A DNA stretch of 5,087 bases. It comes from an uncultured Bacillota bacterium. GTDB lineage: Bacteria; Bacillota_I; Bacilli_A; RFN20; CAG-826. The position numbers and the translations under genes were made by a program. This document shows positions 1-5,087 of the stretch, one piece after another. Numbering within the stretch: position 1 is the first letter of the stretch; each line of letters opens with the position of its first letter. The notes beneath the pieces are model-generated. The model was not told the origin of the DNA, did no database searches, and was given only the letters and a program-made list of their open reading frames with translations. The stretch lies in the NCBI GenBank assembly GCA_937876465.1, contig CALEHV010000028.1, positions 1 to 5,087 on the forward strand, written 5' to 3'.

Positions 1-133
1 GCTTTTGTACGTTACTCATTTTTGGTAAATGGCAAACTAGGATAGAAATGATACAGTGACACTTTTTTTGACAAATGACACTTTTTTAATCGCGTGACAC
101 CAAGTAAACCAAAACATGTTTTTACTCCATTAT
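1..133. other. Intergenic region left of the restriction operon
   Basis: No coding region of useful length is supported here. The right part holds the TGACAC repeat cluster (57-100) and a perfect 12-bp palindrome AAAACATGTTTT (111-122). The palindrome lies 11 bp past the stop codon of the nuclease gene, but it is all weak base pairs apart from one C-G pair on each arm, so it is not a convincing intrinsic terminator. I see no GC-rich hairpin followed by a T-run for the minus-strand operon, so where operon transcription ends is not evident. Confidence 0.6.
57..100. repeat. TGACAC direct repeats at 19-bp period, possible mobile-element end
   Basis: TGACAC begins at 57, 76 and 95, an exact 19-bp period. 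The first two copies share 12 bases, TGACACTTTTTT, and a shorter TGACA lies at 69-73. Direct copies of a roughly 20-bp motif at a DNA end, with TG/CA-type ends, are known as transposase-binding sites in IS21-like, Mu-like and Tn7-like elements. By inference, this could be the outer end of an element extending leftward out of the window, with its edge near position 99-100. No transposase gene is visible, so a set of regulator binding sites is the alternative. Confidence 0.45.
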
Positions 134-1693
134 TTATCTTGGTTTAAGGACTATGGAATAATCACCATGAGAACGCCCAGATCCTGTTGTTACCGAATAA
201 GGCATATATCCAAGAACTTTAATAATGTTGTTTTGCATGAAGAAAAATGCAGAATATGGTTCGTCATAAATATCTTTACCATTAAATATAATAGACTGAA
301 GTCTTAAACTACCATCAATACAGTTTTTAATTCTTTCAATCGATATCTCTTTAATGTTTTTACAAATCTCTAGGGATGTTGTTAATGAATTCTCAGTAAT
401 CCGATCTGTTCCAAAATAATCCTGCAAATCTTCTATACTAGTGTGCCATCCTTCCAGCAAAGGAATATTAAAATGTAATTCACTACTATTCTTGCAAAAA
501 ATTGAGGCTCCATAACCTAATTCAAAACATCCAAATAATTCATTAAAACTATTAGGAGTTAATTTAATCAGTGTGTAATTTTCAGAATTATCCCTCTTAA
601 TAGATATTCCTGATCTTTCCACGCAATTATAATATTCATCATATCCATTTAGAATATCTTCATCTAAATAATAGTTATTTTCTTCGAGCAAGTCGTATAG
701 TCTAGAGTCCACTATTTCTATTGCATAAGCATCAGCTCTTGTATTAACTTTTTGGTTGGAAAGTTTAGACAATTGTTTTGTGGTTACTCTAATTAAAAGA
801 ACATTCTCTGGACTCTTATTAATTGATCTCAAATAATCTTTAAAAACCAAGGAACTTGGATCTCTATTAAAGGATATGACACTAGCTTTTTCACTCAAAT
901 CGCCTTCATAAGTACCACATCTAACATAATCTTCACGTCTACTAGTTATGTCAATCAGAGCTTCTTCTAAATCGCCCCATTTAACTTGCATTTGATGTCT
1001 CTTGAATTCTGCTTCAGCTTTTCTTTCTAAATTCTTATTCCAGGCTTGGTAAGTCAATGGCCCAAAAGAGACACAATTTCTATCTACAACATAAGATTCT
1101 ACATATTTCAATATTTCATCCTTAGATGCCCAAACACCATTTCTAACGCTTCCGTGGTAAACAAAATCAGCTTCAGGTGCATCTGGATAATTTCCTTTAA
1201 AAATGCAACGTCTTACTATCTTTTTAAGAAGATTAAGACTATTGAAATGAGTATTAATTCTTTCCACTAAATCAGGGTGTTTTTTAGCATAAGTTCTAGC
1301 GTTTTCACGTACTAAACCGGTATTGTCGATTGTCCCGTCAGACCAATGATATTCTTTTAAATCATTAATAATTTCTGCAGGAACACCTTCACTACGACAA
1401 AAATCGAGGAAAGAATCAAAACTTTCTTGATGGAGACTATTGCCTGTTCCCATTTTAACGCTTACATAAGCTCCATTTGGTATACCATCAACAGTAACAT
1501 AAAAATCAGGTTTCATTCTTTGAGGAATAGTTGTAGCATGAACCCATTTCCCATGAAGACTATATCCCCTAAACACATCGTCAAGGAAATGTCTTAAGTT
1601 AGCGTTTATGTTGTCATATAAACGAGAATTTAAGGCATCTCTTATTTCTTTTTCGTTGGCAAAACCAGCGCTATTATCACCTATTATTCTCAT
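134..1693 (-). CDS. Putative Type II restriction endonuclease (PD-(D/E)XK-like)
   Basis: A 519-aa protein, probably the nuclease partner of the two upstream cytosine methylases. What is seen: a PD motif at residues 62-63 followed by a beta-strand-like segment YVSVK (76-80) and then GTGNSLHQE (82-90). This is the layout of a PD-(D/E)XK nuclease core, with K80 as the likely catalytic lysine, S78 where an acidic residue is usual, and E90 as a possible compensating acid. A second conserved-looking segment, NTRADAYAIEI (317-327), sits mid-protein; the C-terminal half may contain target recognition. There is no signal peptide or membrane segment, so it should be cytoplasmic. The start is well supported: GGAGGA at 1702-1707 lies 8 nt before the ATG, the best Shine-Dalgarno in the operon. 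The gene overlaps the upstream methylase by 17 bp and ends in TAA. The nuclease call depends on context plus the motif; the family was not recognised by name. Confidence 0.72.
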   Translation of the reverse strand: MRIIGDNSAGFANEKEIRDALNSRLYDNINANLRHFLDDVFRGYSLHGKWVHATTIPQRMKPDFYVTVDGIPNGAYVSVKMGTGNSLHQESFDSFLDFCRSEGVPAEIINDLKEYHWSDGTIDNTGLVRENARTYAKKHPDLVERINTHFNSLNLLKKIVRRCIFKGNYPDAPEADFVYHGSVRNGVWASKDEILKYVESYVVDRNCVSFGPLTYQAWNKNLERKAEAEFKRHQMQVKWGDLEEALIDITSRREDYVRCGTYEGDLSEKASVISFNRDPSSLVFKDYLRSINKSPENVLLIRVTTKQLSKLSNQKVNTRADAYAIEIVDSRLYDLLEENNYYLDEDILNGYDEYYNCVERSGISIKRDNSENYTLIKLTPNSFNELFGCFELGYGASIFCKNSSELHFNIPLLEGWHTSIEDLQDYFGTDRITENSLTTSLEICKNIKEISIERIKNCIDGSLRLQSIIFNGKDIYDEPYSAFFFMQNNIIKVLGYMPYSVTTGSGRSHGDYSIVLKPR

Positions 1694-2639
1694 TATTTTC
1701 GTCCTCCAAACAATTTAAAAGTTGCTTTGCTAAAAGAGTTAAAACAGAAACGCATACTGAATTACCAATTTGTTTATAAGTATGTGAGCCTGGAATGAAT
1801 TTATAATTTCTTGGGAATCCCATAATTTTTAGGCATTCCGTTTCGGTTAATCGGCGTTTTTGAGAAACAACAACCGGAACATTGTTGCCACCAGTACCCA
1901 TTTTCGCAGTTAGGCAAGGTGAAATTCCTTTTGTAGCAAATTGACATCTAGAAGGTCTAATTTCATAAGCCAAAGTGCAGGAATCTATCACAATATTCTT
2001 TTGAGCAACAAACTTCTCGATATTTTTCATGCAAACATCAGAACTCATGTATTCAGGGTCATCAATATTTTCAATTATATTTTTTAACTTTTTGGTTAAT
2101 GTGATTTTTTCTGGAAAATCAATTGTTTTGCCGTTCAAAATATCATTTCTGACACCAAGGCAATACCATCTTTCTCGATTTTGAGGAACTCCGTAATCCT
2201 TCGCATTAAGGACATCGTACTTTATTGAATAACCCAATTCTTTCAATGTTTTCGTAATAACATCTAAAGTTTGCCCATTTTTGTGATTTGTAATGCCCTT
2301 AACATTCTCAAGAAAAAAAGCCTTAGGTTGTTTTTCTTTTAAAATTCTAGCTACATCAAAAAATAAAGTACCACGAGTATCTTCAAAGCCCAATCTTTTT
2401 CCTGCTATAGAAAATGGCTGACAAGGAAATCCTGCGCAAAGCACATCAAAATCAGGGATATCAGAAGATTTTACTTTAGTTATATCGCTTTTTGGATTTT
2501 CTCCAAAATTTAATTCATAAGTTTTACATGCATATTCATCAATGTCTGAACTAAAAACACATTGGCATCCCCAATGCTCGAAGGCGAGTCGAAAACCACC
2601 CATGCCACAAAATAAATCTATAAATTTAATCTTTTCCAT
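1677..2639 (-). CDS. DNA (cytosine-5)-methyltransferase, second of the pair
   Basis: Transfers a methyl group from S-adenosylmethionine to C5 of cytosine at a specific site, protecting host DNA. The 320-aa length is normal for a compact C5 methylase and all landmarks are present: motif I FIDLFCGMGGF (6-16) for cofactor binding, motif IV FPCQPFS (71-77) with catalytic Cys73, motif VI ENV (111-113), motif VIII QNRER (153-157), motif IX RRLTETECLKIMGFP (262-276) and motif X QIGNSV (290-295). Target recognition should lie around residues 165-260, including KMGTGGNNVPV. The ATG at 2639 overlaps the end of the preceding methylase gene by 14 bp and lacks a strong Shine-Dalgarno, suggesting translational coupling. 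It ends in TGA followed in frame by TAA and TAG. It differs clearly from its neighbour in the recognition region, so the two probably modify different strands or sites. Confidence 0.96.
   Translation of the reverse strand: MEKIKFIDLFCGMGGFRLAFEHWGCQCVFSSDIDEYACKTYELNFGENPKSDITKVKSSDIPDFDVLCAGFPCQPFSIAGKRLGFEDTRGTLFFDVARILKEKQPKAFFLENVKGITNHKNGQTLDVITKTLKELGYSIKYDVLNAKDYGVPQNRERWYCLGVRNDILNGKTIDFPEKITLTKKLKNIIENIDDPEYMSSDVCMKNIEKFVAQKNIVIDSCTLAYEIRPSRCQFATKGISPCLTAKMGTGGNNVPVVVSQKRRLTETECLKIMGFPRNYKFIPGSHTYKQIGNSVCVSVLTLLAKQLLNCLEDENNENNR
1702..1707 (-). promoter_or_regulatory. Strong ribosome binding site of the nuclease gene
   Basis: The minus strand reads GGAGGA here, 8 nt upstream of the ATG at 1693. 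It lies inside the methylase coding region, and it is the strongest Shine-Dalgarno seen before any gene in the window. It fixes the nuclease start codon and allows initiation independent of upstream coupling. Confidence 0.85.
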
Positions 2640-3678
2640 GTTCTAAGTTCTCAAAAATTTGTTCAGCAATTGCTTTTCCCAGCAAAGGTGGAACAGCATT
2701 TGCCAATTGTTGATGTTGATCAGAATTACTACCGGTAAAAACAAAGTCATCATCAAAAGATTGTAGTCTAGCAACTTCTCTCACTGTTAAGATTCTGTTG
2801 CGATAAGGATGAATAATCATTGCTTTTGCAGCATGTTTAATAGTTACAGAAGGTTTGTTGGGATCAAGTCTTTTGTATGCGTTACTATGAGTTCCACCAC
2901 CAGTTCCTAATTCTAGTGGAATGTCTTTCCAGTTTCCTCCTTGAGGTATATAAGACATTCTTTTTGTTACCAAAGCATTTGATTGTCTTCTTTCATGATT
3001 AAATATTGTATTAGAAGAACCCTTCATAAGTTTTTGGTATTTTGTAGATGGTTCGAAATACACATCACCATCAGGATCAACGTTTCCTAAGGCATCACCT
3101 ACAGTGATGTAATCTTTAACATTGTAAACAGGTTTTGGATACTCGAGTGGGTAATTCTTTGAAATTAAGAAAACGACCCTTTTGCGAGCTTGAGGTACAC
3201 CGTATTCTGCAGCATTTAAAACTTTATAAGCTACATTATAGCCGAGAGCATTAAATTCTTCTTTAATTAGAGTTTTAATGTCTTGTCCTTGGTCATTTGT
3301 CATTGACAATAAACCAACAACATTTTCAATTACGACATATTTTGGTTGAACTACGGAAGTTATTCTAACAACTTCTTTAAATAAGGAGTTTCTTTTATCG
3401 TTTTTTTGGCGCTTGCCAGACATACTGAATCCTTGACACGGTGGACCAGCTATAATAACATCGGCTACTCCTTTATAAGAATCCCAGAAATGTTCATCCA
3501 TTTGAGTCAAATCTTCATTTATTAATAAAGTCTTTTTATGATTTGTTTTAAATGTTGATAAAGCAACATCCCAAATATCAGCTCCAGCAACAACCTCGAA
3601 TTTGTTGGTCATTTCAAAGCCATAAGAAAAACCACCAATTCCACAAAACAAATCGATAACTTTAATCTTTTTACTCAT
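2626..3678 (-). CDS. DNA (cytosine-5)-methyltransferase, first of the pair
   Basis: A second, divergent C5 methylase, 350 aa from the chosen ATG. Motifs in order: I VIDLFCGIGGF (7-17), IV GPPCQGFS (78-85) with catalytic Cys81, VI ENV (118-120), VIII QARKR (163-167), IX around NRILTVREVARLQSFDDDF (294-312) and X LANAVPPLLGKAI (325-337). The variable target-recognition region is roughly 183-285. A TTG start three codons earlier (3687) is possible but would touch the Shine-Dalgarno AAAGGA; the ATG at 3678 sits 9 nt after that site and is preferred. The gene begins 82 bp after the XRE gene and likely has its own promoter in that gap. Family knowledge: paired C5 methylases with one nuclease occur in systems with asymmetric targets (HgaI, LlaJI), each enzyme treating one strand. 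The specificity here is not readable from sequence alone. Confidence 0.96.
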   Translation of the reverse strand: MSKKIKVIDLFCGIGGFSYGFEMTNKFEVVAGADIWDVALSTFKTNHKKTLLINEDLTQMDEHFWDSYKGVADVIIAGPPCQGFSMSGKRQKNDKRNSLFKEVVRITSVVQPKYVVIENVVGLLSMTNDQGQDIKTLIKEEFNALGYNVAYKVLNAAEYGVPQARKRVVFLISKNYPLEYPKPVYNVKDYITVGDALGNVDPDGDVYFEPSTKYQKLMKGSSNTIFNHERRQSNALVTKRMSYIPQGGNWKDIPLELGTGGGTHSNAYKRLDPNKPSVTIKHAAKAMIIHPYRNRILTVREVARLQSFDDDFVFTGSNSDQHQQLANAVPPLLGKAIAEQIFENLEHGKD

Positions 3679-3687
3679 AACCAACAA

Positions 3688-3693
3688 TCCTTT
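3688..3693 (-). promoter_or_regulatory. Ribosome binding site deciding the first methylase start
   Basis: The minus strand reads AAAGGA, within AAAGAAAGGA, ending 9 nt before the ATG at 3678. The alternative TTG at 3687 is directly adjacent to this site, leaving no spacer, so the ATG is the likelier start. Confidence 0.7.
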
Positions 3694-3700
3694 CTTTAAT

Positions 3701-3722
3701 ATTATACATATGTATGATTATA
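3701..3722 (-). promoter_or_regulatory. Candidate methylase promoter with palindromic operator
   Basis: The minus strand carries two perfect -10 boxes TATAAT, at 3717-3722 and 3701-3706. Between and partly over them lies a perfect 12-bp palindrome ATACATATGTAT (3704-3715). No good -35 is seen: the nearest is TTGATA (3743-3748), 20 bp from the first -10, which is longer than ideal. A palindrome overlapping the downstream -10 would suit an operator for a dimeric regulator such as the upstream XRE protein. That pairing is an inference, and AT-rich DNA yields TATAAT by chance fairly often. Confidence 0.45.
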
Positions 3723-3760
3723 AAATCCGCTAATTTTTAAGATATCAAACCAATAATTAT

Positions 3761-4276
3761 TTATTTTGAAGCTATTGCTATTATCTTATCGATTGAAATA
3801 TCGAATAATTTCGAATATTTATACACAAGATCTAATGATGGTAATCTATTTCCGTTTTCAACTAAATGAATCGTTTTTCTATTAACATTGAATGCATTTG
3901 CTAAGTCAGACATAGTTTTACCTCCTTGAGTTCTTAATGCTTTTAAGACAATTCCTATTTGGCATGAATCCAAATCATTTATAAGCTTAGTTTTAAAAAA
4001 TACTCTACACCACTTTTCAAAAGCTGATTTTACATAATTTGTTTTGACTTGATTGTGTGACTTTGTCCATTCATCTAAAGAGTAAATTTCTTCTTTCGTA
4101 AGTGAGTTTTTAAATTCGTTATCCAGTTCAATAATTTTTAAACAATATGAATATTCCTCAAATGATAATAAATACGGTCTTTCAATATTGGCCTTGAAAA
4201 AAGGCAGATAATAAACGAGATATTTTTTAAAAATACGATAATCTTCTTTAAGAGTGCATATGAACTTTGATTCCAT
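3761..4276 (-). CDS. XRE-family helix-turn-helix protein with N-terminal extension
   Basis: A 171-aa cytoplasmic DNA-binding protein. Residues 106-166 form a typical XRE/HTH_3 domain: IGIVLKALRTQGGKTMSDLA leads into AFNVNRKTIHLVENGNRLPS and the closing segment DLVYKYSKLFDISIDKI. The first 100 residues, rich in aromatic and charged residues, match no domain I recognise. The ATG at 4276 overlaps the preceding gene by 29 bp with only a weak AGG as Shine-Dalgarno, so translational coupling is likely. Its place between an AbiEi-like protein and the methylase genes suggests it controls the restriction-modification operon. It is about twice the size of the usual restriction-modification controller (C) proteins, which consist of little more than the HTH domain, so it is not a standard C protein. 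Its targets are unknown; the palindrome at 3704-3715 is one candidate. Confidence 0.85.
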   Translation of the reverse strand: MESKFICTLKEDYRIFKKYLVYYLPFFKANIERPYLLSFEEYSYCLKIIELDNEFKNSLTKEEIYSLDEWTKSHNQVKTNYVKSAFEKWCRVFFKTKLINDLDSCQIGIVLKALRTQGGKTMSDLANAFNVNRKTIHLVENGNRLPSLDLVYKYSKLFDISIDKIIAIASK

Positions 4277-4904
4277 AAATACCTATTGCGTTATTAGATA
4301 TATTCATCGAATCTAAGATTTTAGCAAGTTCATAATAAGAAGATGCATTATAAATATCCTTAACTCTAATCAAAAAAGTTTCATCATTATTATAATTTGA
4401 GAGAAGTTTATTCAATCTTTCTAAATAGCAAGGAATCTTTTCAGCATCTTTTGGTCCACCAGAATCAATCAGTTCCATAGCTAAATTTAAGTAATATCCA
4501 TGGCTAATCTTATCAAACCAAGAATTAGATTCTAAAACTTGAACATTTCCGATTTTCTTATTTCCTTTTGATAAGTTACTTTTGATAATTTTATTAGTCG
4601 GACATTCAGTGATATACCCTTCAAGATACAAAAGATAATCTCCGACTGGTATACCTTTTTCATCTGATAGATAATGCCTAATCACTCGTTCTTCATCACT
4701 TAAATCTGATTCTCCTATTGCATAAACACCCTTCGAAATTTGTCTTAGCAATCCCGAATCAATAAGCCTTGTGACAATTTTTCTTAAATTAACATGAGGA
4801 ATATCTTGAAAATTCTTATTAGCTAAGTAATTAAGATCAAAGATATCACCAATATTATTTAAACAATAATTTCTGACTAATTCCGTATCACTTATTCTTC
4901 TCAT
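4248..4904 (-). CDS. AbiEi-type antitoxin-like winged-helix protein (DUF6088-like)
   Basis: A 218-aa protein. The N-terminal 65 residues form a winged helix, with LRKIVTRLIDSGLLRQISKG (40-59) and then VYAIG. The following part, GDYLLYLEGYITECPTNKII (88-107) and the lysine-rich NLSKGNKKIGNVQVLES (110-126), follows the pattern of AbiEi/DUF6088 antitoxin-like proteins as I know them. AbiEi antitoxins normally repress their own promoter and precede an AbiEii nucleotidyltransferase toxin; no such toxin follows here, only an XRE protein and a restriction-modification operon. The reading frame opens at a GTG (4919), but that lies in the promoter spacer; the ATG at 4904 coincides with the predicted transcription start, so a leaderless message is likely. 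It is probably a transcriptional regulator of the cluster, and autoregulation through the palindrome at 4927-4939 is plausible. The family assignment is by pattern recognition. Confidence 0.72.
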   Translation of the reverse strand: MRRISDTELVRNYCLNNIGDIFDLNYLANKNFQDIPHVNLRKIVTRLIDSGLLRQISKGVYAIGESDLSDEERVIRHYLSDEKGIPVGDYLLYLEGYITECPTNKIIKSNLSKGNKKIGNVQVLESNSWFDKISHGYYLNLAMELIDSGGPKDAEKIPCYLERLNKLLSNYNNDETFLIRVKDIYNASSYYELAKILDSMNISNNAIGIYGIKVHMHS

Positions 4905-4910
4905 AAATAT

Positions 4911-4939
4911 ATGATACACAAAAAGTGTGACATTGTCAC
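4911..4939 (-). promoter_or_regulatory. Operon promoter, apparently leaderless
   Basis: On the minus strand, -35 GTGACA (4934-4939, 5 of 6 consensus) and -10 TATCAT (4911-4916, 5 of 6) are separated by exactly 17 bp. Six bases, ATATTT, follow the -10 before the ATG at 4904, so the expected +1 is the A of the start codon and there is no room for a Shine-Dalgarno. This is the best promoter in the window and should drive the two regulators and possibly the whole operon. Confidence 0.75.
4927..4939. promoter_or_regulatory. Operator-like inverted repeat over the -35 box
   Basis: GTGACATTGTCAC has perfect 6-bp arms (GTGACA/TGTCAC) around a single T. The outer arm is the -35 box of the operon promoter, so a dimer bound here would block RNA polymerase. 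The first gene's winged-helix protein is the most obvious candidate to bind it, because AbiEi antitoxins are known to repress their own promoters through inverted repeats. Confidence 0.6.
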
Positions 4940-4966
4940 GTTTTATCGTTAAATATTTCTTATAGT

Positions 4967-4983
4967 CTATATCAAAGATATAG
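4967..4983. repeat. AT-rich inverted repeat CTATATC/GATATAG
   Basis: Perfect 7-bp arms CTATATC (4967-4973) and GATATAG (4977-4983) flank AAA. It sits between the tRNA terminator and the operon promoter, about 28 bp upstream of the -35. A run of T does not follow on either strand, so a terminator is unlikely; a second operator or activator site is possible. Confidence 0.45.
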
Positions 4984-4988
4984 TTAAT

Positions 4989-5019
4989 AAAAAAGACATC
5001 CTGATGTTACCAGAATGTC
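4989..5019 (-). terminator. Intrinsic terminator of the tRNA-Trp transcript
   Basis: On the minus strand GACATTCTG (5011-5019) pairs with CAGGATGTC (4995-5003), nine pairs including one G-U, around a 7-nt loop, and six T (4989-4994) follow. It begins 13 nt after the encoded CCA end of the tRNA, and so separates tRNA transcription from the restriction operon that lies in the same direction. Confidence 0.88.
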
Positions 5020-5032
5020 ACATTTTTCACGT

Positions 5033-5087
5033 TGGCAGGGGTGATAGGAATCGAACCCACGTTAGCGGTTTTGGAGACCGTTGTACT
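5033..5087 (-). tRNA. tRNA-Trp (anticodon CCA), 3' part, cut by window edge
   Basis: The last 55 nt of a tRNA read on the minus strand. The anticodon loop CTCCAAA gives anticodon CCA (reads UGG), with stem ACGGT/ACCGC; the outermost pair is an A-C mismatch and the other four pair normally. The T arm GTGGG/CCTAT encloses the standard loop TTCGAAT. The acceptor strand CACCCCT, discriminator G and an encoded CCA tail (5033-5035) complete the 3' end. The 5' acceptor strand and most of the D arm lie outside the window. An anticodon reading only UGG fits the standard bacterial code, in which UGA is a stop. Confidence 0.95.

Noticed and set aside
1..56. Direct repeat of the tRNA-Trp 3' end as an attachment site
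   Set aside because: I looked for CACCCCTGCCA or its complement at the left edge and did not find it; no attR-like copy is in the window.
111..122. AAAACATGTTTT as the operon terminator
   Set aside because: The stem is almost entirely A-T and no loop-forming spacer or downstream T-run of useful length follows on the minus strand.
116..307. 63-aa plus-strand reading frame
   Set aside because: It lies opposite the 3' end of the nuclease gene, has no ribosome binding site and no recognisable motif; a shadow frame.
1046..1270. 74-aa plus-strand reading frame
   Set aside because: Fully antisense to the nuclease coding region, with no initiation signal or recognisable domain.
1677..2639. UGA read as tryptophan (Mycoplasma-type code)
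   Set aside because: All tryptophans are TGG, no gene has an internal TGA, the tRNA anticodon is CCA, and one gene uses TGA as its first stop.
3679..3687. TTG start for the first methylase
   Set aside because: It directly abuts the AAAGGA ribosome binding site, leaving no spacer, and motif I is already close to the N-terminus from the ATG.
3761..4276. Standard restriction-modification controller (C) protein
   Set aside because: C proteins are little more than an HTH domain; this one is 171 aa with the HTH at the C-terminus and an unknown N-terminal domain.
4905..4919. GTG start five codons upstream for the AbiEi-like gene
   Set aside because: It falls in the spacer of the predicted promoter, has no Shine-Dalgarno, and the ATG at 4904 coincides with the predicted +1 and begins the natural-looking N-terminus MRRISDTEL.
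1..5087. CRISPR array or large tandem repeats
   Set aside because: No repeat-spacer pattern was seen; the only regular repeats are the three TGACAC motifs at the left edge.

Overview
The window is an AT-rich stretch of bacterial DNA, most likely from a low-GC Firmicutes/Tenericutes-type organism. This rests on the heavy A/T bias, one Shine-Dalgarno site of the GGAGGA type, and a tRNA-Trp reading only UGG. Tryptophan is encoded by TGG in every gene and no gene has an internal TGA, so nothing requires UGA-as-Trp decoding. The genus cannot be fixed from the sequence.

Layout, right to left, which is the direction of transcription (all genes are on the minus strand): (1) the 3' part of a tRNA-Trp (5033-5087) and its own intrinsic terminator (4989-5019); (2) a short intergenic region with two inverted repeats and a well-formed promoter whose predicted start point is the A of the first ATG; (3) a winged-helix protein resembling the AbiEi-type antitoxin/DUF6088 family (4248-4904); (4) an XRE-type helix-turn-helix protein with a long N-terminal extension (3761-4276), overlapping the previous gene by 29 bp; (5) an 82-bp gap with candidate -10 boxes flanking a perfect 12-bp palindrome; (6) two different DNA cytosine-5 methyltransferases (2626-3678 and 1677-2639), overlapping by 14 bp; (7) a 519-aa protein (134-1693), overlapping the second methylase by 17 bp, that looks like the cognate restriction endonuclease; (8) at the far left, three TGACAC motifs at exact 19-bp spacing, resembling the end of a mobile element lying mostly outside the window.

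Functionally this reads as a complete Type II restriction-modification operon preceded by two DNA-binding proteins. Two separate C5 methylases with one nuclease suggests an asymmetric target, one methylase per strand, as known for HgaI and LlaJI (GACGC); the actual target here is unknown. Methylases come before the nuclease, which favours protection before cutting. The most unusual points are the AbiEi-like protein with no AbiEii toxin beside it, its apparently leaderless promoter with a GTGACA/TGTCAC operator-like palindrome over the -35 box, and a nuclease active-site candidate of the form PD...SVK, without the usual acidic residue.
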